DNA of 17,464 bases from positions 1-17,464 of the forward strand of contig JAKAME010000029.1 in NCBI GenBank assembly GCA_021813025.1. Direction: 5' to 3'. A program made the translations under genes and the position numbers. Below are positions 1 through 6,258 of the stretch, one piece after another. The notes beneath the pieces were generated by a model. It had not been told where the DNA came from, did not search any database, and saw nothing but the letters and a program-made list of their open reading frames with translations. The stretch's first letter is position 1. Every line of letters begins with the position of its first letter. Source of the DNA: Microcaldota archaeon (GTDB taxonomy: Archaea > Micrarchaeota > Micrarchaeia > Anstonellales > Anstonellaceae).

Positions 1-369
1 GCATCCTTCATGAACAATGATTTGGACACCCCGCAGGGTTTGGCGGAGATGATTGAAGCCTCCAAGCTCGTGGCCCGCGCCCGCACCGATGGAAAATGCT
101 CGCGCAAGATTCTTGAGGAAAGCTCGCAAAAAGTGAAAGACGCTTTCGCGATTCTTGGAATCGAAATCTCAGCTCCCAGCGCGGCTGCCACGCCCTCCGC
201 AGAGGCGCCTGTTCTTTCCAGAGAAAAAATCGAAGCCTTGATTCTTGAGCGCGAGGCTGCGCGCAAGAAAAAGGACTACGCAGCGGCAGACGCCATCCGA
301 AAGCAGCTGGCGGCCTCGGGAGTGATTCTGGAGGACACTCCCGCAGGCGTGAAGTGGCGGCAGGTCTGA
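1..369 (+). CDS. cysS: Cysteinyl-tRNA synthetase, C-terminal part (5' truncated by window edge)
   Basis: This is the end of cysteinyl-tRNA synthetase, the cytoplasmic class I enzyme that charges tRNA-Cys. The reading frame is open from base 1 and ends at the TGA at 367-369, giving about 122 residues. The first visible residues (FMNNDLDTPQGL) match the family's helical tRNA-binding segment, usually M-x-D-D-L-(N/D)-T-P. The last 40 residues hold the characteristic CysS tail: a basic stretch (REAARKKKDYAAADAIRKQL) followed by G-V-I-L-E-D-T-P-x-G-V-K-W. The catalytic HIGH/KMSKS core would lie upstream of the window. The apparent ATG at 10 is an internal methionine. The next gene starts 49 nt downstream on the same strand and could be co-transcribed. 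Confidence 0.93.
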   Translation, partial: ASFMNNDLDTPQGLAEMIEASKLVARARTDGKCSRKILEESSQKVKDAFAILGIEISAPSAAATPSAEAPVLSREKIEALILEREAARKKKDYAAADAIRKQLAASGVILEDTPAGVKWRQV

Positions 370-418
370 AGGCTTTCCCATACCCCCTCTTTCTCCCAAT
401 CTTGCCCCACTCTTTTTT

Positions 419-1060
419 ATGCCGAGCCAGCCTGAGAGCCCCGCTATGGCCTGCCCGCTCTGCGACATGTGGCTGGATGCCGTCCAGAACCCCAGCCGGG
501 CCTTCGAGGCCGAGGCCCGCAAGATAAAGGAGCCTGCCGAATGGGCGTGCGAGGGGCTCTATCATTTCTTCATCATCACCCTGCTTTTCGGCGTCCTGCT
601 GGTCCTGTGCGCAGTCATCGACAGCCGCATCCTTCTCGCCCTCTCCTCGCGAGGCTTCAGCCCCCTGTGGGCCCTTCTCATCGGCCTGCCCATGCTGGGC
701 ATCTGGGTGGTGTTCTCCGCCGCAGTCTCCATGGCAGTCATAGGCCTGCTGGGCTGGCTCTTGGGCGGCCGGTGCGACCTGCCGAAATTCAGCTTCTTCT
801 TCTCCCTCTGCCTGCCTTTTCTGCTCTTCCTGCTGCCTGCAGTCTATCATCTGGTTTTCATAGTGGCGGGGCATGGACAGGAGCTGGAGTGGTATTTCGC
901 CCTCGCCAGCGCGCTCCTTCCCATCTGGGGGCTCTACATGCTCACCCATGCGGTGCGCGTCGTCTTCCGCCTTGATGTTTTGCGCGCCTTTCTCACCTGG
1001 GCTCTGCCATTCGCATTGGCGCTGATTTTCCTGGTCCTGATGGTTCCGCCCCTGCTCTGA
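419..1060 (+). CDS. Yip1-like polytopic membrane protein
   Basis: A 213-residue hydrophobic protein with about five predicted membrane segments (roughly residues 50-72, 80-112, 122-148, 158-178 and 188-212). The cytoplasmic N-terminus ends in W-L-D-A-V-Q-N-P-S-R-A-F-E, which resembles the start of Yip1-domain proteins (a helix with N-P-x-x-x-F before the first membrane helix). Prokaryotic Yip1-like proteins have no firm biochemical role, so none is assigned. A Cys-Pro-Leu-Cys pair sits near the N-terminus. I used the ATG at 419. An ATG at 446 (MACPLC) is an alternative, and neither has a clear Shine-Dalgarno sequence. It lies 49 nt after cysS. Family assignment is moderate; membrane location is strong. 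Confidence 0.72.
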   Translation: MPSQPESPAMACPLCDMWLDAVQNPSRAFEAEARKIKEPAEWACEGLYHFFIITLLFGVLLVLCAVIDSRILLALSSRGFSPLWALLIGLPMLGIWVVFSAAVSMAVIGLLGWLLGGRCDLPKFSFFFSLCLPFLLFLLPAVYHLVFIVAGHGQELEWYFALASALLPIWGLYMLTHAVRVVFRLDVLRAFLTWALPFALALIFLVLMVPPLL

Positions 1061-1066
1061 TTCATG

Positions 1067-1083
1067 CTGCCCGGGCAGAATCA
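1067..1083 (+). repeat. Perfect 12-bp palindrome just after the Yip1-like gene
   Basis: CTGCCCGGGCAG at 1067-1078 is a perfect palindrome starting 7 nt past the stop codon. An outer TGATT (1058-1062) can pair with AATCA (1079-1083). T-rich stretches follow at 1101-1129. It could be a 3'-end RNA structure or a protein-binding site; the sequence does not decide. Confidence 0.4.
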
Positions 1084-1150
1084 GTGCGTCATCCTCAGGC
1101 TTTTGCCGCCTTTTTAAGCCTTTATTAATCCCCTTTTTCCAAACCAAAGC

Positions 1151-1158
1151 ATAATAAA
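1151..1158 (+). promoter_or_regulatory. TATA-like box of the histone gene
   Basis: ATAATAAA is centred about 27 bp upstream of the GTG at 1181, the usual archaeal distance from TATA centre to transcription start. This suggests a leaderless or nearly leaderless histone mRNA. A second AT-rich element, TTTATTAA, lies at 1121-1128. Confidence 0.5.
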
Positions 1159-1180
1159 CCCCCAATTCTCAATCCATTCG

Positions 1181-1396
1181 GTGGTATTGGTGATTCTTCC
1201 AAAAGCGCCCGTGGAACGCCTGATTAGAAAAGCAGGCGCCGAGCGCGTGGCCGATGACGCTTCGCTTGAGCTTGCGCAGATTCTTGAAAAAATCGGGCTT
1301 AACATAAGCGAGAAGGCCAACAAGCTGGCGCACCATGCAGGGCGCAAGACCGTGGTGGCTGAGGACATCAAGCTGGCTGCGGAAGAGAAAGATTAG
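1181..1396 (+). CDS. Archaeal histone
   Basis: A single histone-fold protein of 68-71 residues that packages DNA as a dimer-based polymer in the nucleoid. The whole fold is visible: L-P-K-A-P-V-E-R-L-I-R-K-A-G-A (helix 1, with the Arg that contacts DNA), R-V-A-D-D-A (loop L1), a long helix 2 (S-L-E-L-A-Q-I-L-E-K-I-G-L-N-I), then H-A-G-R-K-T-V-V-A-E-D-I (loop L2 and helix 3, with the R-K-T DNA-binding signature). It matches HMfB-type histones in length and lacks tails. The start is GTG at 1181, or GTG at 1190, which gives M-I-L-P-K-A-P and aligns better with the usual N-terminus. It is convergent with the RqcH gene, 30 bp between stops. A T-run at about 1450-1457 could terminate it. Confidence 0.95.
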   Translation: MVLVILPKAPVERLIRKAGAERVADDASLELAQILEKIGLNISEKANKLAHHAGRKTVVAEDIKLAAEEKD

Positions 1397-1426
1397 GGCG
1401 GGGAAACTCAGTCCGAAACCAAACTC

Positions 1427-2470
1427 TCAGCCAGAAACTTTCCAGCCTCTCTTTTTTTCATCAACTTTTTCCCCAGCGCCTCTTCCTTCCAGTATTTTCC
1501 CCCTTCTCCCCTCCAATTCGTGCAGATTCTCCTCCAGCCATTTTGTTTCCTCAGCCTCTTTTGCTATTTCCCTCTCCAAGCCGATGAGCGCGGCCTGCTG
1601 CTCATTGAGGCGGTGGTGCAACCCTTTCAGCTTTGGATTTTCCTCTTCTGCTGCCGGCGCTTGGGCTGTTTTGGCGAAATATTCAACGGCTTGCGAGAAG
1701 GAAGGAAATGTTCTGGCCGTCCCGCCCAGCTCGAAGCGTTCAAGAGGCACGAGGGACAATTCCGCCCCTCTCCCTTCCCCATCCTCATACACTCTTGGCG
1801 CCGGCGAGCGCATAAGCTCCTCCAGCCGCGCCAGAAGCTCTTGCGCCTGTTTTTCATTCACTTCCCCGGCCTTTTTGTCCCCCCACCCAAGCTCTGCAAG
1901 CAAATTTTGGGTGTATGCTTTTCCAATAGGCCATCTTCCCATCAGGGCGGAGAGCGTGGCGGAAGGCTTTTCGCGCGCGGCAGCTTCCCACTCTTTCATT
2001 CCTGGCGGCAGGGAGAAAGGGGCAGAAGCAGGATACTCGTATTTATCACCGCTCTTGTACTGCCTTTTCTCGCTTGGCTTGGAATGATAGGCGCGCAAAA
2101 TGCGGTTTTCCCCATCCAGCAAAAACAAATTGCCTCCGGCGAATTGTTCGAGAAGCAGAACCGGGGCTTCGCGAAATACCAGTCGATATATTCGGTCGCT
2201 GCCCGCGCCCTCCATGCTCTCAAGCTTTCTTCCTTCCAGATATTTTCGCAAATACATTGCAAACGAGGATGGCTGCATTGGCGCGGCCGGAGGCTCTTTG
2301 GTGAGATAGAAATATTCGCCCAGCTTCACTACGAGCGAGTCTCCGAAGGCGAAGTCAAAGCGGAAAAGGCCGGGCTCTGTTTCGTATATTTTTTCAAGCC
2401 TTCTGCCCAGCAGCACTTGGCATTCGCTCACCAGTTGGCGGTATTCCCAGTTCGAGAGCGTGCGGGCCAT
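1427..2470 (-). CDS. rqcH: RqcH/NEMF (NFACT) homologue lacking the C-terminal half
   Basis: RqcH/Rqc2/NEMF proteins bind stalled large ribosomal subunits and recruit tRNA to tail nascent chains. Translation from the ATG at 2470 gives 347 residues. The NFACT-N domain is present: M-A-R-T-L-S-N-W-E-Y at the start, S-D-R-I at 91-94 (matching the functional Asp-Arg pair of RqcH), and G-G-N-L-F-L-L-D at 112-119. A helix-hairpin-helix-like middle follows near 180-220, then F-P-S-F-S-Q-A-V-E-Y-F at 255-265 and the first coiled-coil arm at about 280-322. The protein then ends in a short basic tail. The second coiled-coil arm and the NFACT-R domain are absent, whereas archaeal family members usually run well past 550 residues. 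The histone gene occupies the space downstream, so the missing part is not in another frame here. The longer frame back to 2542 adds an unconserved N-terminus. Confidence 0.85.
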   Translation of the reverse strand: MARTLSNWEYRQLVSECQVLLGRRLEKIYETEPGLFRFDFAFGDSLVVKLGEYFYLTKEPPAAPMQPSSFAMYLRKYLEGRKLESMEGAGSDRIYRLVFREAPVLLLEQFAGGNLFLLDGENRILRAYHSKPSEKRQYKSGDKYEYPASAPFSLPPGMKEWEAAAREKPSATLSALMGRWPIGKAYTQNLLAELGWGDKKAGEVNEKQAQELLARLEELMRSPAPRVYEDGEGRGAELSLVPLERFELGGTARTFPSFSQAVEYFAKTAQAPAAEEENPKLKGLHHRLNEQQAALIGLEREIAKEAEETKWLEENLHELEGRRGKILEGRGAGEKVDEKKRGWKVSG

Positions 2471-2499
2471 TCCAATCCATTCACTTGCCACCCCCCAGC

Positions 2500-2507
2500 T
2501 TTTTATT
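2500..2507. promoter_or_regulatory. Shared TATA-like element between rqcH and the antiporter gene
   Basis: TTTTTATT on the plus strand (AATAAAAA on the minus strand) is the only AT-rich block in the 72-bp divergent spacer. It lies about 34 bp from the rqcH ATG and 39 bp from the antiporter TTG, so it could serve either or both genes with short leaders. Confidence 0.4.
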
Positions 2508-2542
2508 CTCCCTCTTTCTTCTCCCCCACATAGGCGATTCAT

Positions 2543-4279
2543 TTGGATGCGGGCTTTGTCCTAGGGCTGTCAGTCATAATCATCATGCTCTTCGGCCTGC
2601 TCATGGAGCGCTTCCGCCTTCCCATGGTGCTGGGCATCCTGCTCGCAGGCGCGCTCATGGGCCCGGCCAGCCCGCTCAAGGGCATGGTGCTCGGCCCTCT
2701 GGATTTGAGCCTGCTGGTGGTGCCCGACTCCTCCACGGTGCAGTCCTTCGCGCTATTGGGCTCTGTTCTCATCCTTTTCGGCATCGGCCTCGAGTTCTCC
2801 ATCCTCAAGCTTTCCAAAATGGGGCTGTCAGTTTTCTTGGCGGCCATCATCAAGCTGGGCCTCGTCTATCTGGCCGGCTACACCGTCTCCTCCTTCATGG
2901 GCATGAATCCCGGCGCGTCGGTGCTGCTGGGCTTCATCCTCTCCTTCTCCTCCACCCCCATCATCATCAAGATATTGGAGGGGCATGGCAAGCTGCGCAG
3001 GCAGGAGTCGGTGTTCATCATAGCCGTGCTCATCATCGAGGACCTCATCGCAGTCGCGCTGCTGGGCATCATGGCCTCCACCGGCCTCTCCGACCATTAC
3101 GCCGTGGGCTGGGCGCTCTTCAAGGTGGCGGTGGCGTTCGTGGTGGCCTACCTTGCCCTCTCGCGGCTCATGAGCTGGCTTCTCTCCATGGTGGACCGCT
3201 CGGACGAGCTTCTGGTGCTTTTCTCGGTGGGCATGGTGCTGCTGGTGAGCTATGCCTGCGCCGCCTTCGGCCTCGGCTTCTCCGTAGGCTCGTTCCTAGC
3301 AGGCTCTGCAGTGGCCACCACTACCCAGGCAAAGCGCGTGGAGGAGCTCATCCATCCATTCAACGCGCTCTTCGTGTCTTTCTTCTTCTTCTCAATCGGC
3401 ATGCTGGTCGACGTTGGCGCGGCCATGCAGGCATGGCCGTTTTTGCTCGGCCTTCTGATAGTGGCCGTGCTGGCCAAGATGGCCGCCTCGGCCACTTCGG
3501 CCTATCTCATCGGCTTCTCGGGCCAGTCAGCCGCATTCGCGGCCGCGGCCCTGCTGCCCGAGAGCGAACTGGCCCTGCTCATCGGCTCCTTCGCCGCCAG
3601 CCAGGGCCTGCTGCCCGCCGGCCTCGTGGGCCTGCTCGCGCTGGTCATAGTGCTAACCTCGCTGATTTCGGTCTGGCTTGTGGGGCGCGAGAGCGAGGTC
3701 TACAGCGTGGGCCGCGACGTGCTGCCCTCCATGCTGCTGCGCAACATGTCGTCGCTGCGCTCCACCTCGATTGGCATGCAGCGCGCGGTGGAGGAGAATT
3801 CGCGCTATGAGCGAATCATCCGCCGCCTGCCCACCATCGGCTCGCCGGCCTACACCTCTCACGACCGCCTCGGGCGCGCGCTGCGCAACCTGCTGTTCTT
3901 CGGCGCCGGCGCGGCCATCTTTCTCATGGCCTGGCAGCTGCTCTCGCCAGCCATGCCCTCCTCGCCCTCGCCCGCCTTCTTGGCCATATTCTTCGGCTTC
4001 TTCATACTCTCCACCTTCGCCATAGTCAACATCTCCTCCGCCCTGCGCATCTACACCCGCCTGCTGCGCAATTCCGGCCGGACAGGCATCGAGGCTCTGG
4101 TGCATTTCGGCGGGCTGCTGCTCTTCGCGTTCCTGGTGTTCGCAGTGGGGATGGGCTCGATAGCCCTGCGCGAATACACCCTGCTGATTCTGCTCATTCC
4201 CCTGCTGATGCTGGGCTTTGTGCATGCCCGCACCCTGGTCTCGCGCCTGCGCATCGCAGCCTTCGGCTGGGGCCGCTGA
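2543..4279 (+). CDS. CPA2-family cation/proton antiporter with C-terminal membrane extension
   Basis: An integral membrane antiporter of the CPA2 (KefB/NapA-like) family that exchanges Na+ or K+ for H+. Residues 1-385 form the usual 12-13 helix core. The fourth-helix motif S-F-S-S-T-P-I-I-I-K lies at 134-143. The ion-binding pair in the unwound helix is Glu166-Asp167 (I-I-E-D-L-I-A), the E-D form rather than the D-D of electrogenic NapA. G-x-x-L-A-G and S-I-G-M-L-V-D motifs follow at 249-254 and 284-290. No RCK/TrkA-N nucleotide-binding domain is present. Instead a charged linker (about 390-445) leads to four further hydrophobic segments (about 449-468, 476-496, 518-538, 545-562). The TTG at 2543 is the only usable start that keeps the first helix, because an in-frame TAG lies at 2531. 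The ion cannot be named from sequence. Confidence 0.88.
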   Translation: MDAGFVLGLSVIIIMLFGLLMERFRLPMVLGILLAGALMGPASPLKGMVLGPLDLSLLVVPDSSTVQSFALLGSVLILFGIGLEFSILKLSKMGLSVFLAAIIKLGLVYLAGYTVSSFMGMNPGASVLLGFILSFSSTPIIIKILEGHGKLRRQESVFIIAVLIIEDLIAVALLGIMASTGLSDHYAVGWALFKVAVAFVVAYLALSRLMSWLLSMVDRSDELLVLFSVGMVLLVSYACAAFGLGFSVGSFLAGSAVATTTQAKRVEELIHPFNALFVSFFFFSIGMLVDVGAAMQAWPFLLGLLIVAVLAKMAASATSAYLIGFSGQSAAFAAAALLPESELALLIGSFAASQGLLPAGLVGLLALVIVLTSLISVWLVGRESEVYSVGRDVLPSMLLRNMSSLRSTSIGMQRAVEENSRYERIIRRLPTIGSPAYTSHDRLGRALRNLLFFGAGAAIFLMAWQLLSPAMPSSPSPAFLAIFFGFFILSTFAIVNISSALRIYTRLLRNSGRTGIEALVHFGGLLLFAFLVFAVGMGSIALREYTLLILLIPLLMLGFVHARTLVSRLRIAAFGWGR

Positions 4280-4286
4280 TTTATCC

Positions 4287-4305
4287 ATGATTTGGGAATC
4301 ATTTT
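4287..4305 (+). terminator. Terminator-like hairpin after the antiporter gene
   Basis: ATGATT (4287-4292) and AATCAT (4297-4302) form a 6-bp stem around a TGGG loop, followed by TTT. It begins 8 nt after the antiporter stop and would separate that transcript from the following leader region. Confidence 0.45.
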
Positions 4306-4313
4306 GGAAAACG

Positions 4314-4323
4314 CCTAAATAGG
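4314..4323 (+). promoter_or_regulatory. Candidate TATA element for the structured region before the DEAD-box gene
   Basis: CCTAAATAGG follows a purine-rich GGAAAAC that would suit a TFB recognition element. Its centre is about 25 bp before 4342, where the first strong hairpin begins. An alternative TATA-like CATAAAA at 4612-4618 lies inside an inverted repeat nearer the gene. Confidence 0.35.
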
Positions 4324-4341
4324 CCCAGATGCCATCCTCTT

Positions 4342-4724
4342 GTGCCGGCACCAACCAGCCGGCTTTGAGGGCTCCGGCACGGCCTGAATCACCACATACC
4401 ACCCAAGCTGCGTCCGTCCCGAAAAATTCAGCCCTTAATCCGGAGGCGGCGATGCGCAAAAGCTCCTGCCTACAGGTTATGGCGCGCCAGTTTGCCTGTT
4501 TTGGCCCACTTTTGGCCAACAGGCAGGTTTTAGTAGTCCAGTTGCCCTAATTCTGTACATCCTCTGCTAATCCGGTGTTTCGCGAATTACGCCTGCCACC
4601 TGTTTGCTTGGCATAAAACCCTTATGCTCAAGCGTGGCCGCAATCGAAGGCCCGGGGGCCTTCGGTGCGCCAAGACGCGTTGCGCGTCTTGGCCGCGGAA
4701 AAAAACACAAGGAGTTTGAACCAG
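4342..4724 (+). ncRNA. Candidate structured RNA: long 5' leader of the DEAD-box gene, or separate small RNA plus leader
   Basis: No convincing gene lies in this 445-nt gap (4280-4724), but inverted repeats are dense. GTGCCGG 4342-4348 pairs with CCGGCAC 4374-4380. CTGAAT 4384-4389 pairs with ATTCAG 4426-4431. CCTGCCT 4465-4471 pairs with AGGCAGG 4521-4527, enclosing GCCTGTT 4494-4500 with AACAGGC 4518-4524. GCTTG+GCATAA 4606-4616 pairs with TTATGC+CAAGC 4622-4633 with one bulge. CGAAGGCC 4645-4652 pairs with GGCCTTCG 4657-4664. GCCAAGACGCG 4669-4679 pairs with CGCGTCTTGGC 4683-4693. A Shine-Dalgarno sequence (4709-4714) and the ATG (4725) follow. I recognise no known RNA family; RNase P and SRP signatures are absent. 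Extent and nature are inference. Confidence 0.45.
4709..4714 (+). promoter_or_regulatory. Shine-Dalgarno site deciding the DEAD-box start
   Basis: AAGGAG ends 10 nt before the ATG at 4725. This supports 4725 over the upstream in-frame ATG-less extension that begins inside the 4669-4693 hairpin. Confidence 0.7.
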
Positions 4725-6197
4725 ATGAAATTCAACGAGATGGGCCTATCCCGGCCCCTGTTAGATTCGCTGCATGCCATGGGCTTCAGCGACCCCACCC
4801 CCATTCAGGAACAGGCCATTCCGCTGCTTTTGCAGGGCCATGACCTCATCGGCCAGGCGAAGACAGGCACGGGCAAAACCGCAGCTTTCGGCCTGCCGAT
4901 ATTGGAAGCATGGCTGCAGGCGTCGAAGGGGCGTTCTCAGGCCAATCTTCAGGCCGCGCCATCGGCCCCAGCACATTCTCTCCATCATCCTCCTGTTCCT
5001 CTGGCTCATGTCAGCCTCTCCGGTGCGCCTTATCACTCCCGCGCCCCCATCCCCTACTCTCCGGCCATCGCCTCCCCTGCCGCCCTAATCCTGGTTCCGA
5101 CCCGTGAATTGGCCGCGCAGGTGAATGCCTCCCTGCAAAGCATGGCCAAAACGTCCGGCGCGCGCGTCGTGACCGTCTATGGGGGGGTGGAGATGCGCAA
5201 GCAGCTTCATCTCTTCCGCGCACCCGTGGACGTGCTGGTGGGCACGCCGGGCCGCACGCTTGACCACATGCGCCATGGCAGCCTGAAGCTGGACAGGGTG
5301 CGCACCGTGGTGCTGGACGAGGCCGACCGCATGCTTGACATGGGTTTCATCCACGACGTGGTGAAAATACTCGACTCCACTCCTCACACGCGCCAGACGC
5401 TTCTCTTCTCGGCCACCATGCCGCGCGAAATCGCCTCCATAGCGCGCAAATACATGAAAAATCCGCAGACCATCAAGGTTTCGGAGGACTCGCTGGCGGT
5501 GGAGAGCATCCGCCAGCTCTATGTGCGGGTGGACAGCTCCAACCGCTTCGGCATGCTTCTTGCAGCCCTCCATACTCTCAAGCCATTCCTCGCGCTGGTG
5601 TTCTGCCGCACCAAGCATGATGCGAAAAAGCTCTCGCGCCTGCTCGCCATGAACGGCATTTCGGCCGACGCGCTGCACGGCAATCTGCGCCAGAACGCGC
5701 GCGAGCGCGCAATGACCTCGTTCCGCGCCGGCAAAATCGACGTCATGGTGGCAACCGACATCGCCTCGCGCGGCATCGACGTGCGCGAAATCACCCATGT
5801 CTTCAACTACGAGCTGCCCGCCGACCCAATGACCTATGTGCACCGCATCGGCCGCACGGGCAGGGCCGGCTCCGAGGGAACGGCCATATCATTTGTTTCC
5901 GGCAACCCGCACAGGGCCGTGGAAATAATCGAGAATGCCACCGGCTCCAAGATGGAAGAGCTTGTGCTCACTCCTGAGCCTGCCAAGATGCCGGAGCGCA
6001 TGGAATTTCACCGCGGCGATACCGACCATCCCAACCCCGGCGGCCGCGGCCGCCCGCACGAGGGCGGCTCGTCCGGGCGCCATGAATGGGGCCATGGGGG
6101 CAGGAGGACGCGTGGGCGTGATTCTGCGGCCTCGTCTGCCAGCGGTCCCCGCCCGCCGCCCGGAGCGCATCACCACTCCAGCCATCGGCGCTACTGA
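4725..6197 (+). CDS. DEAD-box ATP-dependent RNA helicase
   Basis: An SF2 RNA helicase that unwinds short RNA duplexes, typically in ribosome assembly, mRNA decay or cold adaptation. From the ATG at 4725 it is 490 residues. The motifs appear in order: Q motif (F-S-D-P-T-P-I-Q, 21-28), I (A-K-T-G-T-G-K-T, 45-52), Ia (P-T-R-E-L-A, 125-130), Ib (T-P-G-R, 174-177), II (D-E-A-D, 198-201), III (S-A-T, 229-231), IV (V-F-C-R-T, 292-296), V (D-I-A-S-R-G-I-D, 345-352), VI (H-R-I-G-R-T-G-R, 373-380). Two features are unusual. A Pro/Ala/Ser/His-rich insertion of about 50 residues (66-119) separates motifs I and Ia, and the tail after residue 430 is rich in Gly, Arg and His, like RNA-binding RGG tails. It is preceded by a hairpin-rich leader and a good Shine-Dalgarno site. 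Confidence 0.96.
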   Translation: MKFNEMGLSRPLLDSLHAMGFSDPTPIQEQAIPLLLQGHDLIGQAKTGTGKTAAFGLPILEAWLQASKGRSQANLQAAPSAPAHSLHHPPVPLAHVSLSGAPYHSRAPIPYSPAIASPAALILVPTRELAAQVNASLQSMAKTSGARVVTVYGGVEMRKQLHLFRAPVDVLVGTPGRTLDHMRHGSLKLDRVRTVVLDEADRMLDMGFIHDVVKILDSTPHTRQTLLFSATMPREIASIARKYMKNPQTIKVSEDSLAVESIRQLYVRVDSSNRFGMLLAALHTLKPFLALVFCRTKHDAKKLSRLLAMNGISADALHGNLRQNARERAMTSFRAGKIDVMVATDIASRGIDVREITHVFNYELPADPMTYVHRIGRTGRAGSEGTAISFVSGNPHRAVEIIENATGSKMEELVLTPEPAKMPERMEFHRGDTDHPNPGGRGRPHEGGSSGRHEWGHGGRRTRGRDSAASSASGPRPPPGAHHHSSHRRY

Positions 6198-6230
6198 AAA
6201 GGCAGGAGCAGAAAGCCACCCACGATAGCG

Positions 6231-6237
6231 TTTAATT
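6231..6237 (+). promoter_or_regulatory. TATA-like box of the Hef-like helicase gene
   Basis: TTTAATT is centred about 25 bp before the GTG at 6259, with no Shine-Dalgarno sequence between. A leaderless transcript from the 61-bp spacer is likely. Confidence 0.45.
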
Positions 6238-6258
6238 CTTCTTCCCCCTCTTTCTGAC

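Noticed and set aside
8..1165. 385-codon minus-strand frame across cysS and the Yip1-like gene
   Set aside because: It crosses two genes and a spacer on the opposite strand, and its composition (Gln, Glu, Asp, His repeats) is that of an antisense shadow.
1520..2533. 337-codon plus-strand frame opposite rqcH
   Set aside because: Antisense to a gene with clear NFACT-N motifs; aromatic and Arg-rich translation without a recognisable domain.
2485..3810. 441-codon plus-strand frame overlapping the antiporter gene
   Set aside because: The His/Arg/Gly-rich translation has no family features, while the overlapping frame encodes a clear CPA2 antiporter.
3653..4519. 288-codon minus-strand frame opposite the antiporter and the following spacer
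   Set aside because: Gln/Ala/Gly-rich shadow of the antiporter gene with no motif.
4329..4550. Open frame of 73 codons on the plus strand in the structured region before the DEAD-box gene
   Set aside because: The translation has no recognisable domain, no Shine-Dalgarno site, and is interrupted by strong inverted repeats at both ends. RNA structure explains the stretch better.
4342..4550. RNase P RNA or a second SRP RNA in the structured region
   Set aside because: The conserved GAGGAAAGTC and ACAGAA blocks of RNase P RNA and the SRP GGAA domain are not present.
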